Source: an uncultured Pelagibacteraceae bacterium (lineage in GTDB: Bacteria > Pseudomonadota > Alphaproteobacteria > Pelagibacterales > Pelagibacteraceae). From it: DNA of 64,000 bases. Location of the stretch: contig CACEXM010000005.1 of NCBI GenBank assembly GCA_902563555.1, forward strand, positions 1 to 64,000, in the 5' to 3' direction. A model generated the notes under the pieces. That model was not told where the DNA came from. It ran no database searches and worked only from the letters and a program-made list of their open reading frames with translations. A program made the translations under genes and the position numbers. Positions 22,073-31,995 of this stretch are shown here, piece by piece; the stretch's first letter is position 1, and each line of letters opens with the position of its first letter.

Positions 22073-22519
22073 ATGACAAGTAAGGATCTATCTATATTCA
22101 ACTCACTAAGACCTTTCTCAATTGGTTTTGACGATATGTTTGACCAATTCGAAAACATGTTGGGTAATGGTAATTTGACTATGCAGTCGAATTATCCACC
22201 ATACAACATTAGAAAAACTGGGAAAGACAACTATTCAATAGAAGTTGCTCTTGCTGGTTTTAGTAAGAAAGATGTTGAGGTTGAGTTCGAAGATAATTTG
22301 TTAACAGTAAGGACAAAACAAGTTAACAAATCTGATGAAAAAAATGAAGATGGTGAAATAATTCACAAAGGTATTTCGCAAAGACAATTTGCAAGATCAT
22401 TCACTATTGCAGACGATGTAAAAGTGAATAGCGCCGAGTTAAAAGATGGTCTTTTAACAGTAGCTTGTGAGAGAATTTTACCAGATCATAAGAAAAAAAG
22501 ACTTATCGAAATTAGATAA
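22073..22519 (+). CDS. ibpA: Small heat-shock protein Hsp20/IbpA
   Basis: YPPYNIRKTGKDNYSIEVALAGFSKKDVEVEFEDNLLTV alpha-crystallin domain. Start at ATG 22073 after GGAGG; ORF track start 22049 is upstream of the ribosome-binding site. Confidence 0.93.
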   Translation: MTSKDLSIFNSLRPFSIGFDDMFDQFENMLGNGNLTMQSNYPPYNIRKTGKDNYSIEVALAGFSKKDVEVEFEDNLLTVRTKQVNKSDEKNEDGEIIHKGISQRQFARSFTIADDVKVNSAELKDGLLTVACERILPDHKKKRLIEIR

Positions 22520-22527
22520 GCTTAGCC

Positions 22528-22557
22528 TTACTTGCGAGGAGTACTCCTCGCAAGTAA
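22528..22557. repeat. Perfect 30-bp palindrome between convergent hsp20 and lipoprotein genes
   Basis: TTACTTGCGAGGAGTACTCCTCGCAAGTAA equals its own reverse complement. Candidate bidirectional terminator hairpin, but no T-run on either side. Confidence 0.9.
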
Positions 22558-22560
22558 ACT

Positions 22561-22869
22561 TTAAAAACATCCATTAGATACAAAGCCTATTACTATATTG
22601 TCTGAATTTATTTCAAATCTTCTTTCGCAGGGGATTAAGTATTTTTTTGTATTGTAAATTACCTCTAAATTACCTTTTGCATTTTTGAAATCTTCATCAG
22701 GTTTACCTAATTCCATCTTAAGTTCGCTTAAAGATTTTCCTATAAATTCACTTAATTTTTCGTTTTCTTTTTGAACTATGTCGTCTGTTTTTTCTTTAAC
22801 AGTTTGACACCCTGTCAGTAAATTAACAAATATAATTGTTATTAAAAAAAATCTTAGTTTATTCATCAT
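22561..22869 (-). CDS. Small lipoprotein, hypothetical
   Basis: Signal peptide with lipobox NLLTGCQ; ~102 aa. Confidence 0.7.
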   Translation of the reverse strand: MMNKLRFFLITIIFVNLLTGCQTVKEKTDDIVQKENEKLSEFIGKSLSELKMELGKPDEDFKNAKGNLEVIYNTKKYLIPCERRFEINSDNIVIGFVSNGCF

Positions 22870-22992
22870 TATAAGTTACCAACATAATTATGGCATAAAT
22901 ATAAACTTCTTAGTTGAATTTTGTGAATAAAGCATATTAATAAAGAGTATTTTTAAACAGAATCAAATAATTATCATTCATGAGGAGGATTT

Positions 22993-24303
22993 ATGCTTGA
23001 TAAATATTTCAATTATAAAAAACACAAAACTAATTTTAAAACAGAGGTAATCGCTGGTACTACAACGTTTTTAACCATGGCTTACATCATGTTTTTAAAT
23101 CCATTTATTTTGTCGGGAGAGTTTGCCGGACCCGAAAAAGGTTTCTTTGATTTCGGCGCAGTTTATACAGCAACTATTTTAGCGACTGCATTAGCGTGCT
23201 TTATTATGGCGTTCTATGGAAAAACATGGCCAATAGGATTGGCGCCAGGAATGGGAATCAATGCTTTCGTTGCATTTGGAGTTTGTGCTGGAATGGGTTA
23301 TACGCCGCAGCAAGCTCTAGGTGCTGTATTAGTAGCAGGTGTATTGTTTTTAATAATATCATTAACCCCTTTAAGAGCTTGGTTAATAAATTCAATTCCT
23401 AGAAGTTTAAAGTTAGGTATAGGTGCTGGAATAGGTTTATTCCTTGCAATCATCGGCCTTCAAATAATGGAAGTGGTTGTCGACAATCCAGTAACCTTGG
23501 TGCAACTAGGTAACTTAGGTGATCCTCTTGTATTATTAGGATGTGCAACTTTTATTGCAATCATAGTTTTAGATAAGATGAATATTAAAGGTAATATCAT
23601 TATTGGGATCTTAGTTTTTAGTATTATTGCTTGGGTGACAGGCCTTGCAAAATTTAACGGTATTGCAAGTTCTCCACCGCCGATGACTTATCTTTTTGAA
23701 TTTGATCTATCTGCCGCTATGACTGCTGGAATGTCTACGGTAATATTTACATTATTATTTATAGACTTCTTTGACACTGCAGGAACATTAACTTCAGTGG
23801 CAAATGTTGCTGGAAAGGTTAGCAAAGATGGAAAAGTTCAAGACATAAATAAAGCAATGTTATCTGATAGTGTAGGTACTGTTGCAGGAGCTATGATGGG
23901 AACTACTACAGTTACTAGTTACGTAGAGTCTGGTGCAGGAGTTAAAGCTGGTGGAAAAACTGGAATGACATCACTAGTAATTGGTATACTTTTTTTAGCA
24001 TGTATATTTTTCGCTCCATTAGCAACTAGTTTACCTAAACAAATAGATGGTGCTGCTTTACTTTTTGTTTCAGTTTTATTTATTAGAAATATAACTGATA
24101 TTGAATGGAACGATGTTTCAGAGTCTGCCCCGGCTATTCTTGCCATGATAACTATGCCTTTAACTTATAGTATAAGCAATGGTATTGCCTTAGCATTTGT
24201 GTCTTACGCTTTAATCAAAATATTCACTGGTAAGTTTTCAACTACTTCACCAGCTATATGGTTAATAGCAGTTTTAAGTGTTATAAGTTTTGTTGTTGGC
24301 TAA
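22993..24303 (+). CDS. NCS2/AzgA-type purine (adenine/guanine/hypoxanthine) permease
   Basis: KTEVIAGTTTFLTMAYIMFLNP, GLAPGMGINAFVAFGVC, DFFDTAGTL; GAGGAGG ribosome-binding site. Confidence 0.92.
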   Translation: MLDKYFNYKKHKTNFKTEVIAGTTTFLTMAYIMFLNPFILSGEFAGPEKGFFDFGAVYTATILATALACFIMAFYGKTWPIGLAPGMGINAFVAFGVCAGMGYTPQQALGAVLVAGVLFLIISLTPLRAWLINSIPRSLKLGIGAGIGLFLAIIGLQIMEVVVDNPVTLVQLGNLGDPLVLLGCATFIAIIVLDKMNIKGNIIIGILVFSIIAWVTGLAKFNGIASSPPPMTYLFEFDLSAAMTAGMSTVIFTLLFIDFFDTAGTLTSVANVAGKVSKDGKVQDINKAMLSDSVGTVAGAMMGTTTVTSYVESGAGVKAGGKTGMTSLVIGILFLACIFFAPLATSLPKQIDGAALLFVSVLFIRNITDIEWNDVSESAPAILAMITMPLTYSISNGIALAFVSYALIKIFTGKFSTTSPAIWLIAVLSVISFVVG

Positions 24304-24314
24304 ACATTTATAAG

Positions 24315-24345
24315 ATAGGGCTAGTTTTTACTAGCCCTATTTATT
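24315..24345. terminator. Hairpin terminator between permease and phosphoribosyltransferase genes
   Basis: ATAGGGCTAGT-TTTT-ACTAGCCCTAT followed by TTATTTTG. The stem extends into the 3' end of the convergent gene. Confidence 0.85.
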
Positions 24346-24873
24346 TTGTTTTAATATTTCCTCAATTGATAATTCTTCGTAATGTTCAGTAGGTTGGACG
24401 ATCCATGGATCTGAATTTAGTCTTATAGGACAAAAATCGGGTTCAAAAGTTGAAGATTTTTTTTTCCATAAACAAGCAGTTTTTACCTCTTTTATATAAT
24501 CTTTTGTGGGGCCATAATTTTTTAGCCATTCGATGCTTTTGTTTAATGTCAATCCAGTGTCAGAGAGATCATCAATTAAAAGCACTTTGTTAAAATCTTC
24601 ATTACTAGCTAAAGAGCTTATTTCTCTTGCAAACATCAATTGGCCTTGTTGATCCTCCATGCCTTCACCTGAATAACTTTGAATGACAATGTATGCGATA
24701 GGTAGTTTTAAAATTCTAGACAAAATATCAATAATTGGAGCTGCTCCTCTCATAATGCCAACTAATACTGTAGGTTTATATTTTTGATGAATTTGTATTG
24801 CTAGTTTTTCAACTATTTTAGTATACTCATTAAAGCTGATAATCAATTTCTCTGCCATGAAATTTATTATCAT
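24337..24873 (-). CDS. Xanthine/guanine phosphoribosyltransferase-like protein
   Basis: VLLIDDLSDTGLTL PRPP-binding motif, VLVGIMRGAAPI. Likely start is the internal Met (MAEKLIIS). Confidence 0.88.
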   Translation of the reverse strand: MIINFMAEKLIISFNEYTKIVEKLAIQIHQKYKPTVLVGIMRGAAPIIDILSRILKLPIAYIVIQSYSGEGMEDQQGQLMFAREISSLASNEDFNKVLLIDDLSDTGLTLNKSIEWLKNYGPTKDYIKEVKTACLWKKKSSTFEPDFCPIRLNSDPWIVQPTEHYEELSIEEILKQNK

Positions 24874-24901
24874 AATTGAAATTATTTAAAAAGGAGAAAT
24901 C

Positions 24902-25198
24902 ATGAAAGCATATTGGATAAGTTTATACTTAAAAGTAGATAATCAAGAAAATTTAAAAAAATATGCAGAGACTGTTACACCAATAATAAAAAGTTATGGT
25001 GGTTTGCCTCTTGTTAGAGGAGGAAAACATGCAACTTTTGATGGTGATGATTTTTTAAGAACAGTGGTTTGGGAATTTCCTAGTTTCGAACAAGCATTAA
25101 AGTGTCATGAATCAAAAGAATATAAAGCTGGTTGGGAATTAGCAAGAAAAACAACTATCAGACATATGCAAATAGTTGAGGGTTTTAATACTGAATAG
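24902..25198 (+). CDS. DUF1330 domain protein
   Basis: MKAYWISLYLKVDNQENLKKYAE...PLVRGG...VVWEFPSFEQALKCHESKEY. Confidence 0.88.
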   Translation: MKAYWISLYLKVDNQENLKKYAETVTPIIKSYGGLPLVRGGKHATFDGDDFLRTVVWEFPSFEQALKCHESKEYKAGWELARKTTIRHMQIVEGFNTE

Positions 25199-25820
25199 GT
25201 TCTGGATCAATACTTCTCCATAAATACCATGTTGCTACAGAACAATACGGTGAAAATTTTTTTTTTAAAAGCATTACAAATTTTTCTGGTGGTAAATATT
25301 TTTTTTTATAATTTTTTGAAATTGCTCTTAAAAGGCCAATATCTTGGATAGGCCAAATATTAGATCTGTTATATGTAAAAAGTAAAATCATTTCTGCTGA
25401 CCATCTTCCGATTTGTTTTAATTGAGAAATATAAAGTATTGCCTCTTCATCACTCATATTCTTTATTAATTTTGGATTGAAAGATTTATTTAAAGTCTTT
25501 TTTGCTAAATTCTTAATGCCAGATACCTTTTGGCGGCTCAGACCACAACTTTTTAATTGAAGTGTAGTTAATTTAGATACTATCTTTGGATTTATTTTAT
25601 TATTACACTTCTTTTTAAATTTTAAAAAAACAGCGTTTGCAGCAGCAACACTAATTTGTTGACCAATAATACTTTTACACAAGGAAAAGAATATATTTCT
25701 TCTAGAAGTAAGAATTATTTCTGATGGACTTTGATAGCTTTTAATTAACTTTGCTAATACTTTATCTTTTTTTGATAGGTAATTTTTTGCTTTTTTCCAA
25801 TATTTTGGAACTTTAGTCAT
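25185..25820 (-). CDS. DNA-3-methyladenine glycosylase II (HhH-GPD family)
   Basis: SIIGQQISVAAANAVFLKFKK, LKQIGRWSAEMILLFTYNRSNIWPIQDIGL. Confidence 0.9.
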   Translation of the reverse strand: MTKVPKYWKKAKNYLSKKDKVLAKLIKSYQSPSEIILTSRRNIFFSLCKSIIGQQISVAAANAVFLKFKKKCNNKINPKIVSKLTTLQLKSCGLSRQKVSGIKNLAKKTLNKSFNPKLIKNMSDEEAILYISQLKQIGRWSAEMILLFTYNRSNIWPIQDIGLLRAISKNYKKKYLPPEKFVMLLKKKFSPYCSVATWYLWRSIDPEPIQY

Positions 25821-26697
25821 TTATTGTTTTAGAAGTGATTATTTTTTTATTATAAATTTCTCTTCTAAAGATAATCAATGTAGACACAATGACTAGTGAT
25901 GCTCCAAAAAGCGTTTTATATGTGGGCACCTCTCCCCATATGAAGTAACCAAAGATTATAGCAAACAATAAAGCTAAATATTTTAATGGGGTAACAAGAG
26001 AAACTTCAGAATATTTATAAGACTGACCCAGCCATAGATTAGCTACTCCACCAAAAATACCAACCAAAGATAAAAATATAAAATCTTTCAAACTTGGCAT
26101 AACCCATCCTTGTGGAATACTTAAAAAACTTAATAAAGTAATAGATAAAGAAAAATAAAAAGAAATTAACCATACAGGTTCTGTTGTTGATAATTGTCTT
26201 AAAGTAATGGCAACATAAGATAAACCAAGACAAAATATTACTGGGAAAACATAATAAATATTTAATTGGCTTATGCCTGGCTCAGTAATAATTAATATTC
26301 CTATGAAACCAATTATTACTGCGAGCCATCTGTAAATCCCAACTTTTTCACTTAATAAAAATATTGATAGGATTGTTGTAAATATTGGTGCAGCAAATGA
26401 AATACTAACAACGGTTGCTAAAGGTAGTTTTCTTAAAGCTATAAAAATTGCAACTAAAGCAACAAGGCCCGACATGCAACGTAAAAAATGTAAACCAGCC
26501 CTTTTTGTATAATAAAAATTATGAAGTCTATCTTTGGGTATTATGAGGAAATAAAATAGGATACCAAAAAATCCTCTAAAAAATAAAACTTGTCCTATTG
26601 GATAATCAACCGACCACTTAACAATTATGTCCATTAACGAAAATGCACAAACAGACATAAACATGTACAAAAAACCCAATTGATTTTTACTTAGCAT
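25813..26697 (-). CDS. EamA/DMT-family transporter
   Basis: Ten hydrophobic segments, duplicated EamA pattern (LSEKVGIYRWLAVIIGFIGILII; GEVPTYKTLFGASLVIVST). Confidence 0.88.
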   Translation of the reverse strand: MLSKNQLGFLYMFMSVCAFSLMDIIVKWSVDYPIGQVLFFRGFFGILFYFLIIPKDRLHNFYYTKRAGLHFLRCMSGLVALVAIFIALRKLPLATVVSISFAAPIFTTILSIFLLSEKVGIYRWLAVIIGFIGILIITEPGISQLNIYYVFPVIFCLGLSYVAITLRQLSTTEPVWLISFYFSLSITLLSFLSIPQGWVMPSLKDFIFLSLVGIFGGVANLWLGQSYKYSEVSLVTPLKYLALLFAIIFGYFIWGEVPTYKTLFGASLVIVSTLIIFRREIYNKKIITSKTIND

Positions 26698-26732
26698 ACG
26701 AATAATTTGTAAATTAATTTAAATCTTTATCA

Positions 26733-27176
26733 ATGGAAATAGCAGTTTTAGCTCTTGGATGTTTTTGGGGACCTGAAATAAAATTCAGTAGAATTGATGG
26801 GATAATTAAAACAGAGGTTGGCTATTGTGGAGGCGATAGCAAACAAACTACCTATAAAGAAGTTTGCACAGGAAAAACTAATCATGCAGAGGTTGTTAAG
26901 CTCGATTTTGATGAAAAAATGATCTCATTCGAAAAAATTTTAAATATATTTTTTGATATTCATGACCCAACCACATTAAATTCTCAAGGGCCTGATTTTG
27001 GAACTCAATATAGGAGTGAAATATTTTATTTAAATGATAATCAAAAAAAAATAGCTGAAAAGGTTTTAGATGAAGTTAATCAAAGATTGTCGGGCAGAGT
27101 CGTAACAAAAATATCATTACTTAAAAATTATTGTGTTGCTGAGGAATATCATCAAAGGTATTTGGAAAAAAGATAA
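26733..27176 (+). CDS. msrA: Peptide methionine sulfoxide reductase MsrA
   Basis: ALGCFWGPEIKFSRIDGIIKTEVGYCGG, YKEVCTGKTNHAEVV, FDIHDPTTLNSQGPDFGTQYRS. Confidence 0.97.
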   Translation: MEIAVLALGCFWGPEIKFSRIDGIIKTEVGYCGGDSKQTTYKEVCTGKTNHAEVVKLDFDEKMISFEKILNIFFDIHDPTTLNSQGPDFGTQYRSEIFYLNDNQKKIAEKVLDEVNQRLSGRVVTKISLLKNYCVAEEYHQRYLEKR

Positions 27177-27992
27177 ATGTCTTTAGTAGAGACTGAATGG
27201 TTGGACAAGAATCTAGATAATGTAAAAATTATTGATTGTTCATGGCATATGCCTTTAACAAAAAGAAATGGTTTTGAGGAATACAAAACCAAGCATATTC
27301 CCAACTCCATATTTTTTGATTTAGATTCTAATTCAAACAAAGAAACAAATCTTCCCCATATGCTGGTTGATAAACATGAGTGGGAAAAAATTGTTTCAGC
27401 CATGGGAATTAAAAATAATGATGAAATAGTAATTTATGACAATTCTGATGTAATAAGTTCGTGTCGATGTTGGTATAATTTTATTTATTTTGGACATGAC
27501 CCAAAATTAGTTCATATATTAAATGGTGGTTTAAAAAAATGGATCAAAGAAATAAGAATAACTACCTCTGATTTACCTCAGATAAATACGTCCAAATATA
27601 AGAGCCTAGAAAAAAAAGAATTAGTTAAGGATATGAAAATGATAAATCAAAATATAATTAAACCCATTTTTAAAGTTATAGATGCTAGAAGCAGAGAAAG
27701 ATTTGATGGAAAAGTTACTGAACCTAGAAAAGGATTGAAGAGTGGTAATATTAAAAACTCTTTTTGTATACCATATATCTCTTGTTTAAATGAGGATAAA
27801 ACGTTTAAAGACGTAGTTGAACTTAAAAAAATTTTTCATTCATGTTTAGATAGTACTACCGATAAGAATGTAGTTTTTTCTTGTGGATCTGGAGTTACTG
27901 CGTGTGTTTTGGCACTAGCTTATTCCCTAATAAATGATAAATATCTACCTTGCATTTACGATGGTTCTTGGGCTGAATACGGATTAATTTAG
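27177..27992 (+). CDS. sseA: Thiosulfate/3-mercaptopyruvate sulfurtransferase
   Basis: Two rhodanese domains; active-site loop FSCGSGVTACVLALA. Confidence 0.9.
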   Translation: MSLVETEWLDKNLDNVKIIDCSWHMPLTKRNGFEEYKTKHIPNSIFFDLDSNSNKETNLPHMLVDKHEWEKIVSAMGIKNNDEIVIYDNSDVISSCRCWYNFIYFGHDPKLVHILNGGLKKWIKEIRITTSDLPQINTSKYKSLEKKELVKDMKMINQNIIKPIFKVIDARSRERFDGKVTEPRKGLKSGNIKNSFCIPYISCLNEDKTFKDVVELKKIFHSCLDSTTDKNVVFSCGSGVTACVLALAYSLINDKYLPCIYDGSWAEYGLI

Positions 27993-27996
27993 GAGT

Positions 27997-28866
27997 ATGA
28001 AAAGATCTACAAAAACAATATCAATAATTTTAATATTTTTTCTTGTTATTGCAGCTGTAATTATTTCAAGAACTTTAATAGCCAATCATTTTAAAAAAAA
28101 ATTTAGTAAGATACCTCCTCCTGGAATAATAGTTACAGAGGTGACAAACAAAGAATTTTCAGAAAGAATTGAAACTTTTGGCACCGCAATTTCCAAAAAA
28201 TCACAAACTTTCAAAATTAAAAAAGACGACCTCCTAGGTGATTTAGAGCTTAAAGATTTTGTAAAAAAAGGAGATAAATTAATAAGTTTAAAGAGTGGAG
28301 ATATTATTGCACCGTTTAGTGGTGTGCTTGGTTACACAGGGCTTACAGAGGATATTTTGGTCTCGAATAACATATTCATTATTACGCTAGATGATAATTC
28401 TGAAATTTACTCAGATATAAAGATTCCTGAAAGTTATTCTGCATCAATAAAAAAAGGACTTCCAGTAGAAGTAAAATTATCAAGCTACAAAGATAAAGTT
28501 TTTTCTGGAGAAGTTGATTTTGTTTCAAGTAGAATAAATGCAGACACACGAAGTTTATTATCTAGAATTAAAGTGAATAATTCAAACCAAGAATTAATTT
28601 CAGGCTCATTGTTGGAGGTTAGTATAAAATTTAACTTAAGAAATTCATTAAGCGTGCCCGATACCAGCGTGATGATTGAAGGTGATAAATCATATGTTTA
28701 TAAAATTAATGGTTCAAATATTGCTAATAAAACTGAGGTAAAGACAGGATTAAGAAGTAATAGAAATATTGAGATAATCTCTGGACTTGATGAAGGAGAA
28801 ACTGTTGTAGCTGAGGGCCTTAAAAAAGTTAGACCCAACGGTAAAATCAAACCTATTACAAAATAA
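27997..28866 (+). CDS. RND efflux membrane-fusion (adaptor) protein
   Basis: N-terminal TM, lipoyl-like and beta-barrel regions (IIAPFSGVLGYTGL, GLPVEVKLSSYKDKVFSGEVDFVSSRINADTRS), ends at the RND gene start. Confidence 0.88.
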   Translation: MKRSTKTISIILIFFLVIAAVIISRTLIANHFKKKFSKIPPPGIIVTEVTNKEFSERIETFGTAISKKSQTFKIKKDDLLGDLELKDFVKKGDKLISLKSGDIIAPFSGVLGYTGLTEDILVSNNIFIITLDDNSEIYSDIKIPESYSASIKKGLPVEVKLSSYKDKVFSGEVDFVSSRINADTRSLLSRIKVNNSNQELISGSLLEVSIKFNLRNSLSVPDTSVMIEGDKSYVYKINGSNIANKTEVKTGLRSNRNIEIISGLDEGETVVAEGLKKVRPNGKIKPITK

Positions 28867-31800
28867 ATGTTTATCACTGAATTAAGTATAAAAAGACCTG
28901 CGGTATCATGGGTAATGTCCCTAATACTAATTATTTTTGGATTATTTGTATTTTGGAAATTACCAGTTAGAGAACTTCCTGATGGTATTCAACCACCTGT
29001 AGTTCAAGTACAAGTAAATTATAACTCAGCATCAGCGTCAATAATAGATCAAGAAGTTACTCAAGTTATTGAAGATGTAATAGGGGGTGCTGAAGGAATA
29101 AAGAACATAGATTCTAAATCTGAAAATGGCAGGAGCACAATAAATGTTGAGTTTGACACAAGTATAAATTTGGATAACGCTGCAAATGATATTAGAGAAA
29201 GAGTTGCAAGAGTTGTTGATAATTTACCTACAGAGTCAGAACCTCCACAGATATTAAAAAGAGCTGCAGGTTTTACAACAACAATGTGGTTATCCTTGTC
29301 CTCGTCTACTTGGAGTGATCTTGAATTAGGAGATTATGCGAAAAGATATTTGGTAGATCAATTTTCAAGTGTAAAAAATGTTGGAAGAATATTAGTTGGT
29401 GGTCTAAGAGAATTAAGTATTAGAGTTTGGATTGATCCGATTAAACTGGCGGCAAATGATCTAACAATAAATGAAGTTGAAGTTGCAATGCGGGGAGAGA
29501 ATATTAGTCTTCCAGCTGGAACTCTTGAGGCAGATAACATTGATCTAACGCTTAATTTAGACAAATCCTATAATGATATAGGTTCTATTAAACAATTACC
29601 GATAAAAAAAACTAATAATAAAGTTATTTTATTATCTGATATTGCAAATATTGAATTTGGACCTGTTTCAGAAAAAACTCTTTTCAAAGCTCAAACTAAA
29701 GATCAAATAAATTTGAAAACTGTTGGGATTGGTATTTATGCAAGAAGTGGTGCATCAACAGTTGAGCTTTCAAAGGATATTAAAAAAAAGATAATTGAAG
29801 TAAGAAAATCTTTGCCTGAAGAACTAGATTTAAGAGTCTCATTTAATAGAGCTAATTATGTGGAGGCTGCAATTGAGGAAGTATACAAAACCTTGGTTAT
29901 AGCGTTCGTTTTGGTTGTTTTAATAATCTATTTATTCTTGGGAAATCTCAAAGCTGTAGTTGTGCCAGCTATTGCACTTCCGGTAAGCTTAATAGCCTCT
30001 TTTTTAGGTCTTTATATTTTTGGTCTATCAATAAATATTTTTGTGCTTTTAAGTTTTATATTGGCCATAGGCATAATTACGGATGACTCTGTAATCATGA
30101 CAGACGCGATATATAGAAGAATAGAAAATGGAGAAACACCGCTTGTTGCAGCCTACAAAGGATCTAAACAAATATCATTTGCAATAATCGCAACAACACT
30201 AATTTTGGTTGCTGTGTTCCTTCCGCTAATATTTATTGAGGGAATTTCTGGGACATTATTTAGAGAAACTGCAATTGCATTGTCATTTTCAATAGTAATT
30301 TCATCTTTTGTAGCATTAACACTGTCACCAATGCTTGCTAGTAAATTCTTAAATAAAAAAAGCTCAAAGAAAATTTTTATACAAAAATTTGAGAAAGTTT
30401 TTTTAAATTTCGCCAAATTTTATAAAGAAACCTTAGATGTTATTGTTCACAAAACTAAATTAGTGGGTATTTTTATTATCTTTATAATTATTTCTTCTAT
30501 CTTATTATTTAGTTTTTCAAAAAAGGAATTGTTGCCTATGGAAGATCGTGGTGCTTATTTAATTATAGGAGCTACTGATGAGGGAAGCTCTTTTGAATAT
30601 ACACAAGAACAAGCGCAAAAAGTTGAGGCTAGGTTAATACCACTTTTACAATCTGAAGATAGTCCTTACTCAAGATTTATTATGCGAGTACCTGGATTTG
30701 GAAACTCAGCAAACTCATTTAATAGTTTTATTATAATTGCTCTTTTAGATGATTGGAAAAAAAGAAAAAAAGGACAACAAATAATCTTAAGAGAGGCAAT
30801 TGGAAAAATTGTTACTCTCCCCCAAGCCCTGGCTTTTCCTATATCACCCCAATCAATAAGAGTTTCTAATTACAATAAGCCAGTGCAAATGGTTATTTAT
30901 GGTAACAGCTACGAAGAACTCGAGGAAATTCAAACACAAATAATTCGAAAAATTAGATCTAACAAAAATCTCTCAAGAATTGAATCTGATTACAATAGAA
31001 ATAAACCTGAGGTAAAATTAATAATAAATAAAAATAAAGCTAAAGATCTAGGGGTCTCCACAAAAGCTATTGGAGAAACTCTAGAAACTCTTTATGGTGG
31101 CAAGAGAATTACTACTTTTAATAAATTAGGTAGAGAATATCCAATTATTGTCCAACAATATTTATCAGATAGGAGAAATAAAGAGGGAGTTTCAAAGATA
31201 TTTGTTCGTTCCGATACTACTGGAAAACTAATCTCACTTGCAAATTTAGTAAGCTTTAAAGAGGAAGGCTCTGCAAAAGAATTATCAAGGTACAACAGAC
31301 AAAGAGCAGTAACAATATCTGCAAATATTAATGAAGGCTATACATTAATTGAAGCAATAAGATTTTTTGAAGATGTAATGAAAAATTTAGCCCCAAAAAA
31401 CCAAATTACTTGGAAAGGAAAATCTGAGGAAATTAAAGAGACAAGTAATGAATTGTTTATAATATTTATTTTATCTTTACTAACTGCTTATTTGGTAATG
31501 GCTGCAACATTTAATTCTTTTATTCATCCATTTATAATTGTTTTAACTGTTCCATTAGCAATATTTGGTGGATTAGTTTTCATATTATTTTTAAACAGTT
31601 CTGTGAATATTTTTTCTCAGATTGCTCTCATCATTCTCATAGGTATCTCTACAAAAAATAGTATTTTAATAGTCGATTATGCCAATCGAATAAGAACTAC
31701 AGGCAAAAATATTGAGTCAGCAGTAAAAGAGGCATGCTCAGTAAGGTTTAGACCAATCATCATGACATCTTTAAGTACTATGATTGCAATGATGCCACTA

Positions 31801-31995
31801 GTTATAGGAAATATTGGACCGGGTGCTGGTGAGGGTTCAAGATTGGCTGTGGGTTCAACTATTCTAGGTGGAATGATTATTTCTACATTTTTTACATTAT
31901 ATATTACTCCGTCAATGTACTTGGCTTTAGCTAAAAATACAAAGAGAATAGATGAAGTTGATTTAGAATTAAAAAAAGAATTATCTAAAAAATAA
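28867..31995 (+). CDS. RND-family efflux permease
   Basis: ~1042 aa, MFITELSIKRPAVSWVMSLILIIFGLFVFWKLPVRELPDG, AIGIITDDSVIMTDAIYRRIE, GISTKNSILIVDYANRIR. Confidence 0.95.
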   Translation: MFITELSIKRPAVSWVMSLILIIFGLFVFWKLPVRELPDGIQPPVVQVQVNYNSASASIIDQEVTQVIEDVIGGAEGIKNIDSKSENGRSTINVEFDTSINLDNAANDIRERVARVVDNLPTESEPPQILKRAAGFTTTMWLSLSSSTWSDLELGDYAKRYLVDQFSSVKNVGRILVGGLRELSIRVWIDPIKLAANDLTINEVEVAMRGENISLPAGTLEADNIDLTLNLDKSYNDIGSIKQLPIKKTNNKVILLSDIANIEFGPVSEKTLFKAQTKDQINLKTVGIGIYARSGASTVELSKDIKKKIIEVRKSLPEELDLRVSFNRANYVEAAIEEVYKTLVIAFVLVVLIIYLFLGNLKAVVVPAIALPVSLIASFLGLYIFGLSINIFVLLSFILAIGIITDDSVIMTDAIYRRIENGETPLVAAYKGSKQISFAIIATTLILVAVFLPLIFIEGISGTLFRETAIALSFSIVISSFVALTLSPMLASKFLNKKSSKKIFIQKFEKVFLNFAKFYKETLDVIVHKTKLVGIFIIFIIISSILLFSFSKKELLPMEDRGAYLIIGATDEGSSFEYTQEQAQKVEARLIPLLQSEDSPYSRFIMRVPGFGNSANSFNSFIIIALLDDWKKRKKGQQIILREAIGKIVTLPQALAFPISPQSIRVSNYNKPVQMVIYGNSYEELEEIQTQIIRKIRSNKNLSRIESDYNRNKPEVKLIINKNKAKDLGVSTKAIGETLETLYGGKRITTFNKLGREYPIIVQQYLSDRRNKEGVSKIFVRSDTTGKLISLANLVSFKEEGSAKELSRYNRQRAVTISANINEGYTLIEAIRFFEDVMKNLAPKNQITWKGKSEEIKETSNELFIIFILSLLTAYLVMAATFNSFIHPFIIVLTVPLAIFGGLVFILFLNSSVNIFSQIALIILIGISTKNSILIVDYANRIRTTGKNIESAVKEACSVRFRPIIMTSLSTMIAMMPLVIGNIGPGAGEGSRLAVGSTILGGMIISTFFTLYITPSMYLALAKNTKRIDEVDLELKKELSKK

